Source of the DNA: DATFFO01 sp963744905
Lineage (GTDB): Bacteria; Actinomycetota; Acidimicrobiia; Spongiisociales; ZC4RG35
Reading direction: 5' to 3'
Length of the DNA stretch: 64,000 nucleotides
Assembly: GCA_963744905.1 (NCBI GenBank)
Contig: CAVUUV010000003.1
Span: 930,001-994,000 of the forward strand
Made by a program: the position numbers and the translations under genes. A model generated the notes under the pieces. It saw only the letters and a program-made list of their open reading frames with translations. It made no database searches and was not told the origin of the DNA. This document shows, one piece after another, positions 45,353 through 54,623 of this stretch. Positions within the stretch are counted from its first letter, which is position 1, and each line of letters opens with the position of its first letter.

Positions 45353-46248
45353 CGCACCATCACATCCACCACGACGGCGGCAAACACCAGCGACAGGTAA
45401 ACGGTGGAGATCGTGAACAGCTTCATAGCCCGATCCGGCTCTCTCCGTACCCGGAAGGTCTCCCATACGAACCAACCCCCCATGCCGGCGGCAACCAGCA
45501 GGTACACCCAGCTCATGTCCGCAACCGGAACCAGCATCAGGGAGATCAACACCATGGTCCCGGCATACACGAGCATGGAACGGGTGGTGGCCTCGGTGCC
45601 CCTCACCACCGGCAACATCGGCACACCGGCAGTGGCGTAGTCGTCCTCGTAGCGAAGAGCCAGCGCCCAGAAATGGGGCGGGGTCCAGTAGAAGACGATG
45701 GCGAAGAGGATCCAGGCGGCCAGGCTGATCTGTCCGGTGACGGCGGCCCATCCCACCAGGGCCGGAGCCGCCCCCGCCGCGCCGCCGATGACGATGTTCT
45801 GGGGTGATCGGCGCTTGAGCCAGGCCGTGTAGACCAGCACGTAGAACAAGAGAGCCGCGGTCGACACCAGGGCCGCCAGAAAAGTCGTGAATGCCCACAG
45901 CCAGGCGAAGCCGACCGCGCCGAGGGACACACCGAACCACAATGCAGCCTCGGGAGAGACCGCGTGCCGGGGCAGAGGCCGACGACGGGTGCGACGCATT
46001 TGCGAATCGATGTCACGATCGAACCAGTTGTTGATGGCGTTGGCACCCCCCGCAGAGAGGGTCCCGCCCACGAGGGTGGCCACCACCAGCCACCATCCCG
46101 GCCACCCTCCGGCGGCCAGGACCATGGCCGGGACGGTAGTGATGAGGAGCAATTCGATGATGCGCGGCTTGGTCAGGGCGAGATAGGCAGAAAGCGTGCC
46201 CCTCAAGGCCGAAACGGGTTGGGCGATGGCGACGGCGGGGGTCTCCAC
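45349..46248 (-). CDS. ctaB: Protohaem IX farnesyltransferase (haem O synthase)
   Basis: This 299-residue membrane enzyme adds a farnesyl group to haem B, the first step towards haem A for the oxidase. UbiA-family motifs are clear: ALTKPRIIELLLITTVPAM near residue 24, the Asp-rich NAINNWFDRDIDSQMRRTRRRPLP near 71 (in pieces), YTAWLKRRSPQNIVIGGAAGAAP near 138 and the second Asp motif YEDDYATAGVPMLP near 197. The start is GTG 46248. The gene runs away from the oxidase genes, with 90 bp between it and the thioredoxin-like lipoprotein gene. It is the first gene of an operon with a small peptide and the lgt-like gene. Confidence 0.93.
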   Translation of the reverse strand: METPAVAIAQPVSALRGTLSAYLALTKPRIIELLLITTVPAMVLAAGGWPGWWLVVATLVGGTLSAGGANAINNWFDRDIDSQMRRTRRRPLPRHAVSPEAALWFGVSLGAVGFAWLWAFTTFLAALVSTAALLFYVLVYTAWLKRRSPQNIVIGGAAGAAPALVGWAAVTGQISLAAWILFAIVFYWTPPHFWALALRYEDDYATAGVPMLPVVRGTEATTRSMLVYAGTMVLISLMLVPVADMSWVYLLVAAGMGGWFVWETFRVRREPDRAMKLFTISTVYLSLVFAAVVVDVMVR

Positions 46249-46338
46249 GATCAGGTCAGGGTACCGGCCAGGAGCCGGTCAAGCACAAGCGGAACAAACC
46301 GGGTGCACGTAGCCGTTGCAACTGACCAGACTCTGACC

Positions 46339-47175
46339 ATGCGCGCCAGACTCGTGGGCATCCTCGTCCTGTTGGGGGCAGTGACCGTTGCCGGTTGCGG
46401 CTCCACCACCCAACCGCTGGTTCTCGTTGCCTCTTCGGCCGGCTCGATACAGGTGGGCGAGGCTCGCGTGCTGCTGGGATTGGTCGATCCCGATAGTCAG
46501 TCCTTCCTGGCTTCCCCGTCACTGAGCGCCACCGCCACCTTCGTCGGACCCGACCACCAGAGCATCTCCGACATCCCGCTCGACTTCGCCTGGGCCGTGC
46601 CCGAGGTGCGGGGCCTGTACGAGGCCCGGACCGATTTCCCCTCCCCAGGAAACTGGTCGGTGACCGTTTCGGCCGAGGGATACCCGACCACCGATCCGGC
46701 CGTGGTCGTGGTCAGCCAGGAGACCGCCATGCCCCAGGTGGGTGACAGCGCTCCCCCGGCGGTTACCCGCACGCTGGATGACGGACCGCTGTCGGAGATC
46801 AGCTCCGACCCCGACCCCGACCCCGACTTCTACCGGCTCTCCCTCGACCAGGCTCTGGCAGACGGCAAACCCACCGTTGTCGTGTTCGCCACTCCCGCCT
46901 TCTGCACCTCTGCCACCTGTGGACCGATGCTCGACACGGTCAAGGGAGTGGCTGCCGACCATCCTGGGGCCGACTACGTCCACGTCGAGATCTACCAGAA
47001 CCTCGACGCCACCAGCTTCGACGATCTGATCCCGGTCAAAGCGGTCGAGACCTGGGCGCTGCCCTCGGAGCCGTGGGTCTTCGTGACCGACTCGCAGGGG
47101 ATCATCACAGCCCGCTGGGAGGGCACCGTGGATGCCGGCCAGCTGGCCGCCGCCCTGACGCAGGTAGGGGCCTGA
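46339..47175 (+). CDS. Lipoprotein with thioredoxin-like domain, oxidase-associated
   Basis: This 278-residue protein has a lipoprotein signal peptide with lipobox VAGC near residue 20. The middle part (residues 30-130) looks like an immunoglobulin-type beta domain, and the C-terminal part (about 160-278) a thioredoxin-like fold with two cysteines in FCTSATCGP, four residues apart, and a PSEPWVFV cis-proline loop. The position just before the cytochrome c oxidase genes suggests a role in CuA assembly or thiol redox, as for Sco and TlpA proteins, but the Cys spacing (C-x4-C) is not that of Sco (C-x3-C). Confidence 0.75.
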   Translation: MRARLVGILVLLGAVTVAGCGSTTQPLVLVASSAGSIQVGEARVLLGLVDPDSQSFLASPSLSATATFVGPDHQSISDIPLDFAWAVPEVRGLYEARTDFPSPGNWSVTVSAEGYPTTDPAVVVVSQETAMPQVGDSAPPAVTRTLDDGPLSEISSDPDPDPDFYRLSLDQALADGKPTVVVFATPAFCTSATCGPMLDTVKGVAADHPGADYVHVEIYQNLDATSFDDLIPVKAVETWALPSEPWVFVTDSQGIITARWEGTVDAGQLAAALTQVGA

Positions 47176-47252
47176 CCAGGGCCGATCCTAGGGGTCAGAC
47201 CATCCGGTGATGGGTTGGTCCCCGCCTGAAGCGGGCCTTATAGTGCGGCCCG

Positions 47253-48356
47253 ATGGGAAACCGGCTGCGCTCTTTTCGCCTTCTTGGCGTGTGCTTGCTC
47301 GCCTTGTCGCTGTCGGCCTGCCAGTTCATAGCGCCCAACGTGGACAACCCGCCCCTGGACTCACTACAGCCCCAGGGGCCCTTCGCCCGCCAGATCGACA
47401 ACCTCTTCTGGCCCGTGTTCTGGATTGCAGTAGGGGTGTTCGTGGTGGTCCAGGGAGCCATCCTGGTGGCGGTCTTCTTGTTCCGGGACCGGCCCGGACG
47501 ACGCGAGCCCAAGCAGATCCACGGCAACGCCAAGCTGGAGGTGGTGTGGACGGTCATACCTGCTCTCATCCTGGCCGGGATCGCCGTTCCCACCGTCCGG
47601 TCGGTCTTCGACCTCACGGAGTGCGCCCCCGATGCCATCCCGGTGAACGTGGTCGGCCATCAATGGTGGTTCGAGTTCGACTACAGCGGCCTGGAGGGGA
47701 TGCCCGAGGGGGCGACCGTCCAGACGGCCAATGTCATGGTCATCCCCGCCGGCCAGGAAGTCTGCGCCCACATGACCTCCCAGGACGTGATCCACAGCTT
47801 CTGGGTGCCCACACTCGACGGCAAACGTGACGTCATCCCCGGCCGCACCGAAGTCCTCCGGCTGCAGGCCGACGAGCCCGGGACCTACTGGGCCCATTGC
47901 GCCGAGTTCTGCGGCCTGTCTCACTCCCTGATGCGGGCCCGGGTCGAGGCGGTGTCGCCGGCCGATTTCCAGACCTGGTTGGCCGGCCAGCTCGAGCAGG
48001 CCCCCATACCCGCCGAGGGCACACCCGAATGGGACGGTTTGCAGGTCTATCTGAGCAAGGGGTGCACCCAGTGCCACACGGTCGACTTCGTCGACAATGA
48101 CCAGAACATAAACGACAACATCGTGGCGCTGGACGCCTTCCATGGCCCCAACCTGACTCATTTCGACAGTCAGTACCGCAACGTATTCGCCGGGGCCACC
48201 CTGCCTGAACAGGGCGAGGACTTCACGACCGCCCTCAAGCGCTGGCTCCACGATCCTCCCTCGGTGAAGCCGGGTAGCTTCATGCCCAACCTGGGTCTCA
48301 CCGATTCCGAGATAGACTCGCTGATCTCCTGGCTGACCTGGATGGGGAAGAACTGA
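47253..48356 (+). CDS. ctaC: Cytochrome c oxidase subunit II with fused cytochrome c domain
   Basis: This 367-residue subunit accepts electrons at the CuA centre. A lipoprotein-like signal (LSAC near residue 23) is followed by two membrane helices (about 50-120), VNVVGHQWWFEFDY near 130, and the CuA ligands HSFWVP near 180 and CAEFCGLSHSLM near 217. After residue 255 comes a class I cytochrome c domain with CTQCH near 270 and a Met ligand in SFMPNLG near 342. This CuA-plus-haem-c layout is that of caa3-type oxidases. The stop overlaps the ctaD start by one base. Confidence 0.95.
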   Translation: MGNRLRSFRLLGVCLLALSLSACQFIAPNVDNPPLDSLQPQGPFARQIDNLFWPVFWIAVGVFVVVQGAILVAVFLFRDRPGRREPKQIHGNAKLEVVWTVIPALILAGIAVPTVRSVFDLTECAPDAIPVNVVGHQWWFEFDYSGLEGMPEGATVQTANVMVIPAGQEVCAHMTSQDVIHSFWVPTLDGKRDVIPGRTEVLRLQADEPGTYWAHCAEFCGLSHSLMRARVEAVSPADFQTWLAGQLEQAPIPAEGTPEWDGLQVYLSKGCTQCHTVDFVDNDQNINDNIVALDAFHGPNLTHFDSQYRNVFAGATLPEQGEDFTTALKRWLHDPPSVKPGSFMPNLGLTDSEIDSLISWLTWMGKN

Positions 48357-50383
48357 TGACAGACATCGCCGCCCGGCCGACCGCAACCATCTTCCGCAAA
48401 CCCGGAGCCACCTCCGGGCTCTGGTCCTGGATCACGACCGTAGACCACAAGCGGATCGGCATCATGTACGGCTACGCCGCCTTCTTCTTCTTTCTCCTGG
48501 GAGGCACCGAGGCTCTGCTGATCCGGGTCCAGCTCGCCCAGGCCAACTCGGAGTTTCTCACCGCAGGGGCCTACAACGCCATGTTCACCATGCATGGCAC
48601 CACCATGATCTTCCTGTTCGTGATGCCAATCTCGTCGGCGTTCATGAACTACCTGCTCCCACTCCAGATCGGGGCGCGGGATGTGGCCTTCCCCCGGCTC
48701 AACGCGCTGTCGTGGTGGATCTTCCTCTTCGGGGGCATCTTCCTGTACTCGACGTTTCTGTTCGGCACCGCCCTGGCCCCGGCCAACCCGACCGGCGTCA
48801 TCGGCAACCTGCCCGTCAATGGCGGCCCCGGGGCCTTCAACTTCCTCGCCCACGCACCCAATGGGGGGTGGTTCGGCTATCAACCCAATGCCGGCCCCCT
48901 GTTCTCGCAGGGAACGGCTCTCGACTACTGGGCCCTGGGCCTCCAGACCCTGGGCCTGGCCTCCCTGATCTCGGCGGTCAACTTCCTGGTCACCATCTTC
49001 AACATGCGCGCCAAGGGGATGCGCCTGCTGCGGATGCCCATGTTCTCCTGGACCACCATGGTCACGGCCTTCCTGCTGCTGTTCTCACTGCCGATCATCG
49101 CCGTCGCCCTGTTCATGGTCACCTTCGACCGTCAATTCGGCTCGGTCTTCTTCCAGGCCGCCAGTGGAGGAGATGCCGTCCTTTGGCAGCACCTGTTCTG
49201 GCTGTTCGGCCATCCCGAGGTGTACATCCTCATTCTCCCGGCCTTCGGGATCGTGTCCGAGATCATCCCCGTGTTCAGTCGCAAGCCCCTGTTCGGTTAC
49301 GCCGCCATGGTCTTCGCCACCTCGGCGATCGGATTCCTCGGCTTCGGAGTGTGGGCCCACCACATGTTCGCCTCGGGCATCACACCGGTGGCTCAGGCGG
49401 CCTTCGGCCTGAGCACGATGACGATCGCCATACCCACCGGGATCAAGATCTTCAACTGGCTCGGGACCATGTGGCTGGGCAAGCTCCGCCTGACCACACC
49501 GATGCTGTTCAGCATCGGGATGGTGGCCATGTTCGTGATCGGCGGCCTGTCAGGGGTGACCCATGCGGTGGTCCCATCCGACTGGCAGCAGACCGACACC
49601 TACTACATCGTGGCCCACTTCCACTACGTGTTGTTCGGTGGAGCGGTGTTCGCCCTCATGGGAGCCGCCTACTACTGGTATCCGAAGCTGCGGGGACGGC
49701 TGATGAACGAGAGGCTGGGCAAGCTCCAGTTCTGGCTCATGCTCATCGGGTTCAACCTCACCTTCGCCCCCATGCATTGGCTGGGACTGCAGGGCATGGT
49801 GCGCCGGACCTGGAAGTATGCCCCCGAGACCGGGCTACAGCCCTGGAACCTGGCCGCCACCGTTGGCGCCTTCATCATCGCCGCCGCCATCCTGGTGTTC
49901 ATGTACAACTGGCGGCACTCCAAGAATCACGGTGAGCCCTCGGGCCTCGACCCGTGGGATGCCCGCACACTGGACTGGACGATGCCCAACCCGACTCCCG
50001 AATACAACTTCGGCGTACCGCCGGTGGTCGAGTCACTGGACGACTTCTGGCGCCAGAAATACACCCAGGACAACGAGGGCCGTCCGGTTCGGCGTCCCGA
50101 GGCGGACGAGGTGATCGCCCGTCTCGAAGACTCGGGGTTGAATCCTCCCGAACCCATTCACCTGCCCAACCCGTCCTATTTCCCCATCCTGATGGCGGCC
50201 GGCATTCCCCTGGTCTTCTACGGGATCATCTATCACCTCCAGCCCTGGGGCAAGGCCCTGATCGTGATCGGGGCCCTCATCTCCCTGTCTGCCCTGATCG
50301 GGTGGAGCATGGAGCCTCTGGAAGAAGAGCACGAGCCGCATCCGGGCGGGGGCGAGGACGTCGTTGCGGAGGCGGGAACATGA
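48356..50383 (+). CDS. ctaD: Cytochrome c oxidase subunit I, long form
   Basis: This 675-residue subunit holds haem a and the haem a3-CuB centre that reduces oxygen. Visible are TMHGTTMIFLFVMPI near residue 80 (haem a His), WLFGHPEVYILILPAFG near 283 (CuB His, the cross-linked Tyr, and the Glu of the D channel, so A1 type), VWAHHMFASG near 333 (two CuB His) and the paired haem ligands in YYIVAHFHYVLFG near 417. After the twelve-helix core (about residue 530) there is an extension of some 140 residues with two more helices and an acidic tail, a fused subunit IV-like segment. Confidence 0.96.
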   Translation: MTDIAARPTATIFRKPGATSGLWSWITTVDHKRIGIMYGYAAFFFFLLGGTEALLIRVQLAQANSEFLTAGAYNAMFTMHGTTMIFLFVMPISSAFMNYLLPLQIGARDVAFPRLNALSWWIFLFGGIFLYSTFLFGTALAPANPTGVIGNLPVNGGPGAFNFLAHAPNGGWFGYQPNAGPLFSQGTALDYWALGLQTLGLASLISAVNFLVTIFNMRAKGMRLLRMPMFSWTTMVTAFLLLFSLPIIAVALFMVTFDRQFGSVFFQAASGGDAVLWQHLFWLFGHPEVYILILPAFGIVSEIIPVFSRKPLFGYAAMVFATSAIGFLGFGVWAHHMFASGITPVAQAAFGLSTMTIAIPTGIKIFNWLGTMWLGKLRLTTPMLFSIGMVAMFVIGGLSGVTHAVVPSDWQQTDTYYIVAHFHYVLFGGAVFALMGAAYYWYPKLRGRLMNERLGKLQFWLMLIGFNLTFAPMHWLGLQGMVRRTWKYAPETGLQPWNLAATVGAFIIAAAILVFMYNWRHSKNHGEPSGLDPWDARTLDWTMPNPTPEYNFGVPPVVESLDDFWRQKYTQDNEGRPVRRPEADEVIARLEDSGLNPPEPIHLPNPSYFPILMAAGIPLVFYGIIYHLQPWGKALIVIGALISLSALIGWSMEPLEEEHEPHPGGGEDVVAEAGT

Positions 50384-51000
50384 CCGAGATCGCCCATGAG
50401 GAGGTGGCGGGCCACGTCGAGCATGAGTCGACCGGAGTCGAAAACCGCAAGCTGGGGATGTGGCTGTTCCTCAGCTCGGAGTTCCTCTTCTTCGGAGCCC
50501 TGATCACCAACTACCTGCTGTTCTCGCACCGGACGGGTTTCGACATCTATCCGGCCGGCATCTACGACATCCCCTTCACTTCGGTCAGCTCCTTCGTGCT
50601 CCTGATGAGCTCACTGACCATGGTCCTGGCTCACAACGCTCAGTCGCGTCAGGACCATCGCCAGACCCGAACCTGGCTGTTCGCCACCGCCACTCTGGGA
50701 TCGATATTCCTGGCCGGCCAGGTGTTCGAGTTCACCGAGTTCGTGGTCCGGGACGGCATGAAGCTCACCTCGAACCCGGTGGCTTCCGCCTTCTATGTCC
50801 TGACCGGCTTTCACGGCACCCACGTTGCCATCGGGGTGATCATGCTTCTCTCCCTGTGGGGCATTTCCCGTACCAGAGGCAGCCTGTCCGACCGGCGGGG
50901 CCTCAACCTGGAGCTGGTCGGCCTGTACTGGCACTTCGTCGACATAATCTGGATCGTGATCTTCACCGTCGTCTATCTGATCTCCGCCTCGGGAGTTTGA
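50380..51000 (+). CDS. ctaE: Cytochrome c oxidase subunit III
   Basis: This 206-residue protein has five membrane helices and the subunit III pattern: KLGMWLFLSSEFLFFGALIT near residue 25, EFTEFVVRDGMKLTSNPVAS, FHGTHVAIGVIMLL near 147 and GLYWHFVDIIWIVIF near 183. The ATG overlaps the ctaD stop (ATGA). It is of the short five-helix type. Confidence 0.95.
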   Translation: MTEIAHEEVAGHVEHESTGVENRKLGMWLFLSSEFLFFGALITNYLLFSHRTGFDIYPAGIYDIPFTSVSSFVLLMSSLTMVLAHNAQSRQDHRQTRTWLFATATLGSIFLAGQVFEFTEFVVRDGMKLTSNPVASAFYVLTGFHGTHVAIGVIMLLSLWGISRTRGSLSDRRGLNLELVGLYWHFVDIIWIVIFTVVYLISASGV

Positions 51001-51005
51001 GAGCC

Positions 51006-51314
51006 TTGGCCGAGCACACCGCCCACCCGACCGTCGCCCAGTACTGGAAGATCGCCGTTGTCCTCGCAGTTCTCACCGGGATCGAGGTCTCGCTCTTCTA
51101 CATCGACCGCGCTCTCGGATTGGGCGGTCTCAACGCCCTCCTGCTCGTCATTCTGGCCATCCTCAAGTTCGCCATCGTTGTCGGCTGGTACATGCACCTT
51201 CGTTACGAGAAGCCCATCCTCAACCGGTTCTTCACCGCAGGCATCGCCGTGGCTCTGGGCTGCTACGTGGTAGTCCTCGCCGCTCTCGGTGTCATCGTGA
51301 TCCGGGGAGCCTGA
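51006..51314 (+). CDS. Cytochrome c oxidase subunit IV family protein
   Basis: This 102-residue protein has three hydrophobic segments and the WYMHLRYE patch typical of the prokaryotic COX4 family that follows subunit III. No ATG or GTG is available; the TTG at 51006, 5 bp after the ctaE stop, fits with GGAG about 10 nt upstream. It lies 1 bp before ctaG. Confidence 0.85.
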   Translation: MAEHTAHPTVAQYWKIAVVLAVLTGIEVSLFYIDRALGLGGLNALLLVILAILKFAIVVGWYMHLRYEKPILNRFFTAGIAVALGCYVVVLAALGVIVIRGA

Positions 51315-51315
51315 G

Positions 51316-52137
51316 GTGCCCTGGCCCAGCCCCCACGTCCACTGGGACGTGCTCGGCACCATCTTCGTCCTGGGCTTCGCCTACGGCTTCGCCGAGATCC
51401 GGCTGCGCAAGCTGGTGGCGCCGGCGTCGGCGCCCGCCACCAGACGGCAGTGGTGGCAGTGGTACGGCGGGCTCTTCTTCATGCTGGTCGTGTCGAGCTG
51501 GCCCCTCCACGACATCGCCGAGACCGCTCTGTTCTCGGTGCACATGGTCGAGCACATGGTCATCGCCTACGTGACCGCCCCCATGCTGCTCATGGGAGTG
51601 CCCCGCTGGATGGCCGATGCCACCATCGGCAGGCCGAAGGTGGCTCGTCTGCTCCGCCCCTTCGTGCACCCGGTGGCCGCATTCGTGGTCTTCAACACCG
51701 TCATGATCGCCATCCACTGGCCCGACATCGTGGCCCTCATGATCACCAACTCCTTGGGGCATTTCGTGGTCCACGCCGTCCTCTTCGTCACCGCCCTGGC
51801 CACCTGGATGCCGATCCTCTCCCCGACCCCGGCCCTGCCCGCACTACGCAGGCCGATGCAGGTCGTATACCTGTTCGGCCAGTCGATCCTGCCCACCATT
51901 CCAGCTTCGTTCCTGACCTTCTCCAGCACCCCCTTCTACCCCGTGTACGGCGACGCCGCCCTGGCCTGGGGAATCTCCCCGCTGGCCGATCAGACCATCG
52001 CCGGGGTGATCATGAAGCTGGGCGGTGGCTTCCTCATCCTCATCGTCATGGCCGTCGTCTGGTTCCGGTGGGTCACCGAGGAGCGGAAGTGGGACGAAAT
52101 CGAAGCCGAACTGAGGTCAATGCCCAGCGAGCACTGA
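51316..52137 (+). CDS. ctaG: Cytochrome c oxidase assembly protein CtaG (caa3 type)
   Basis: This 273-residue membrane protein matches the CtaG_caa3 family needed for CuB insertion or assembly in caa3 oxidases of Gram-positive bacteria. About seven membrane segments are seen, with SSWPLHDIAETALFSVHMVEHMVIAYV near residue 55 (in pieces; several His and Met that could bind copper) and HFVVHAVLFVTALATWMPIL near 148. The start is GTG 51316, 1 bp after the subunit IV gene. Confidence 0.9.
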   Translation: MPWPSPHVHWDVLGTIFVLGFAYGFAEIRLRKLVAPASAPATRRQWWQWYGGLFFMLVVSSWPLHDIAETALFSVHMVEHMVIAYVTAPMLLMGVPRWMADATIGRPKVARLLRPFVHPVAAFVVFNTVMIAIHWPDIVALMITNSLGHFVVHAVLFVTALATWMPILSPTPALPALRRPMQVVYLFGQSILPTIPASFLTFSSTPFYPVYGDAALAWGISPLADQTIAGVIMKLGGGFLILIVMAVVWFRWVTEERKWDEIEAELRSMPSEH

Positions 52138-52427
52138 CCCGCCTCATCCTGGCCTTCGCCCTGGTGATGGTGGCAGCGTGTTCCACCCCGACCTCGGGAA
52201 CCACCAAGGGGATCGTGGTCGACGTCCAGGGCAGCCTGACCAACATCACCCAGTTCACCGTTCTGGTCGAGGGCGACGACGTGACCTTCCACCCCAGCCC
52301 CGACGGGGACTACGACTTCCCCCTGGCCCATCTCCGTGAGCACATGAGGACCGGACAGCCCGTGCTGGTGGGATGGGAGCGAGAGGACGACGGACAGATG
52401 GTCGCCCTCTCGCTGTCCGACGGGTGA
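52134..52427 (+). CDS. Small lipoprotein at the end of the oxidase operon
   Basis: The frame codes a signal peptide (LTRLILAFALVMVAAC, lipobox VAAC near residue 16) and about 80 more residues of beta-rich sequence (GIVVDVQGSLTNITQFTVLV) that I do not recognise. The best start is an unusual CTG at 52134, overlapping the ctaG stop (CTGA); the only other in-frame choice nearby is GTG 52089, which would give a poorer signal peptide. It closes the oxidase operon and is convergent with the cupredoxin gene 13 bp away. Confidence 0.6.
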   Translation: MTRLILAFALVMVAACSTPTSGTTKGIVVDVQGSLTNITQFTVLVEGDDVTFHPSPDGDYDFPLAHLREHMRTGQPVLVGWEREDDGQMVALSLSDG

Positions 52428-52440
52428 TCCGACTGGCTTC

Positions 52441-52872
52441 TCAGCCGGTGACTTCGATGGTGTTGACCATGCCGTTGGCGAAATGGCTCTCCGCCTCGCC
52501 CTGGTCCTCTTCGAGGATGTTGCAGAAGATGGTGTAAGTGCCTGCCTCGAGATTGAAGGTGGCGCTATCGGTGGAACCCGGCTCGAGCTCTTCGATCTCA
52601 CCCACCAGGGATCCCTCGGGGAGTTCCTCCTCGATCACATGCCCATTCTCGTCTGTGGGAAGGTCTGCGGGTGCCACCCCCTTGACGATGACCATCTCAT
52701 GGGCTTCGCCTCCATCGTTGGTGGCACTGAAGGTGACATCACCCGAGGACACGGTTGTAGTGTCCGGGTCCACCCCCCATTCGTACAGGGACACGTCGAC
52801 CTCCCCGGCGCCACCACCGCAGGAAGCAATCGCCAAAGCGAAGATGGCAGTCACAGCGATCCTCTTCAACAT
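52441..52872 (-). CDS. Cupredoxin-like lipoprotein
   Basis: This 143-residue protein has a lipoprotein signal (ALAIASCGG, lipobox IASC near residue 18) and a cupredoxin fold. The type 1 copper ligands can be assigned: His in EAHEMVIV, Cys in TYTIFCNI, His in ESHFANGM and Met a few residues later. It could carry electrons to the oxidase next door, or hold copper. The ATG at 52872 has GAGGAGG 6 nt upstream. Confidence 0.8.
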   Translation of the reverse strand: MLKRIAVTAIFALAIASCGGGAGEVDVSLYEWGVDPDTTTVSSGDVTFSATNDGGEAHEMVIVKGVAPADLPTDENGHVIEEELPEGSLVGEIEELEPGSTDSATFNLEAGTYTIFCNILEEDQGEAESHFANGMVNTIEVTG

Positions 52873-53033
52873 TCCCAACCTCCTCTGGACCCCCGTCACC
52901 CGATCGGATAGTCGATCCGCTCTCCAGGGTCCCTCGCGTTGCCCGAATCGTGCCCTCCAACAGAGCACTTCATGGACGATAGCGTGACGATCGTCGAGGT
53001 GCCGGCGGAATCACGCCCAGATCGGGAGAGGGT

Positions 53034-54500
53034 TCAGGCGGCGGCATCCTCGGCGGTGACGGTGAGAGTCCCCTCCATCCCCGCTTCTCGATGGCCCTTG
53101 ATGGTGCAATAGAGCGTGTAAGTGCCCGGCGCCAGCGCAAGAGTTCCCTGGTCCACGTCACCCGCTTGTTGTACCCGGAGTTCGATCTCGTCTTCATGGC
53201 CTTCGACCGTCAGGGTATGCACCACGTCGCCACCGTCCTTGTAAACCAGCGTGACCTCCCCCGAGGGGACCGACCATGACGTCGAGTCGAAGGAGATGTC
53301 TGGCTCGGCGACCACGGTCACCGTTCCGCCCGGACCCAGGGCGTTGACCGCGTCTGCCCCGTGAGATCCCCCCGACCGTGCCTGGATCACGGCGAAGATG
53401 ATCAGCACCACGGTGCCGATCCCTGCCAGGGCGACCAGAAACTCCCCGAAGCTGATCCCCATGTTGGGACGACTGGCGGCCATGGAAGCAAAACCGAGCA
53501 CCGACGCCGCCGCCAGCAGCGCCAGCAGTGCGGCGCCACCGGAAGCCATCTCGTTGGAACGAATGAAGGTGATTCCGAGCGGCAGCACCAGCAAGGCCAG
53601 GATGGCGGCTGCCGTCAGTGGAATCCGTATAGCGGCGCCGAGCCGGCTGCGCACGTCGGCGATCTCCTCGGCCTGGGCCTCATCGATCCCGGCCGGGACT
53701 CCGACGACCTGGACCAATAGTGCCGTAACCCAACCGAGGAAGGCGCCGCCCAGGAGGACCACGATGGCGGTGGGGATGATGCCCATCGTCGCCATGCCCT
53801 CCGAACCCTCGATCGGCTCGGCGAATGCAGAGGTGAGAATGGCTCCTGCAGCCACACCCAGGATCAGGCCCAGGCCCGCACCGAGCAGAATGGTGACCGC
53901 CGATCGCCCCTCCAGTCGAGCACCAGGTTCGATCCAGCCCGCGGCTCCGCGACTGAGGGCGGCCACGACAACGCCGAACACGACCGAGATGAGCGTGGCA
54001 CCGATCAGGAATGCGGTGGTCGAGATCTCCACAGCAGGCGTATACGAACCCTCCTGTCCGACCAGGGAGGCGGCAGAGAGAAGCCACGTCGAGGCCAGCA
54101 CCAGCCCCGTGAATCCCAACACCAGACCGGTCAAGGCCCCGACCCGCCCCGCCAGACGCAGACGCTCGCCAAGCCACAATGCCTCGACGGTGGGTTCCGG
54201 CTCTGCTTCGAGGAGAGCGATGGGGGCCAACGCCGGTGCCGGCGCCAGATCTGGTTGGGCGGGAGCCTCCGGCTCAGGGGCGGGTTCCGGGGCGGCCTCG
54301 GGAGCGGGCGCTTGCTCGGCGGCGACAGGGGCCTCGGCCGGAGCAGGGGCGGATGTGGCCACGGCAGTCCCGCCTGCCCATCCCGCCAGCACATCCTCAA
54401 AGGTGGAACCGGTAGCAGTAGCCCAAGCCCGGGCGGAGCGCTCGACTATCGCCTCGGGAACCTTCATCGCCTCGGCGGCGGCGGCGAGTTGATCACTCAT
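53034..54500 (-). CDS. Polytopic membrane protein with C-terminal cupredoxin domain
   Basis: This 488-residue protein has three parts. Residues 1-45 form a small helical segment (VPEAIVERSARAWATATGSTFEDVL, similar in look to subunit-binding domains of dehydrogenase complexes). Residues 46-105 are a Pro/Ala/Glu-rich linker. Residues 110-385 hold about eight membrane helices. The last 100 residues are a cupredoxin with candidate copper ligands His (DVVHTLTV), Cys and His (LYCTIKGH) and Met (AGMEGT). The fusion of a cupredoxin to this membrane part is unusual. The protein stands near the oxidase and the cupredoxin lipoprotein, so a role in electron or copper transfer is likely but not shown. Confidence 0.7.
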   Translation of the reverse strand: MSDQLAAAAEAMKVPEAIVERSARAWATATGSTFEDVLAGWAGGTAVATSAPAPAEAPVAAEQAPAPEAAPEPAPEPEAPAQPDLAPAPALAPIALLEAEPEPTVEALWLGERLRLAGRVGALTGLVLGFTGLVLASTWLLSAASLVGQEGSYTPAVEISTTAFLIGATLISVVFGVVVAALSRGAAGWIEPGARLEGRSAVTILLGAGLGLILGVAAGAILTSAFAEPIEGSEGMATMGIIPTAIVVLLGGAFLGWVTALLVQVVGVPAGIDEAQAEEIADVRSRLGAAIRIPLTAAAILALLVLPLGITFIRSNEMASGGAALLALLAAASVLGFASMAASRPNMGISFGEFLVALAGIGTVVLIIFAVIQARSGGSHGADAVNALGPGGTVTVVAEPDISFDSTSWSVPSGEVTLVYKDGGDVVHTLTVEGHEDEIELRVQQAGDVDQGTLALAPGTYTLYCTIKGHREAGMEGTLTVTAEDAAA

Positions 54501-54623
54501 CGACCCACGAGCCTAGTGGTCTGTCATCCATGGGGGGTACGCAGGCCGTCCCCGGTCGGCCGCCGGGACGGTGGACCAGCCTGGTTGGTGGGGAGAGGCC
54601 GCCATCGTTGGGGATTTGGGCAG

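Noticed and set aside
54501..54623. Small gene in the gap before the membrane-cupredoxin gene
   Set aside because: Only an imperfect GC-rich hairpin is seen and no frame with a ribosome-binding site.
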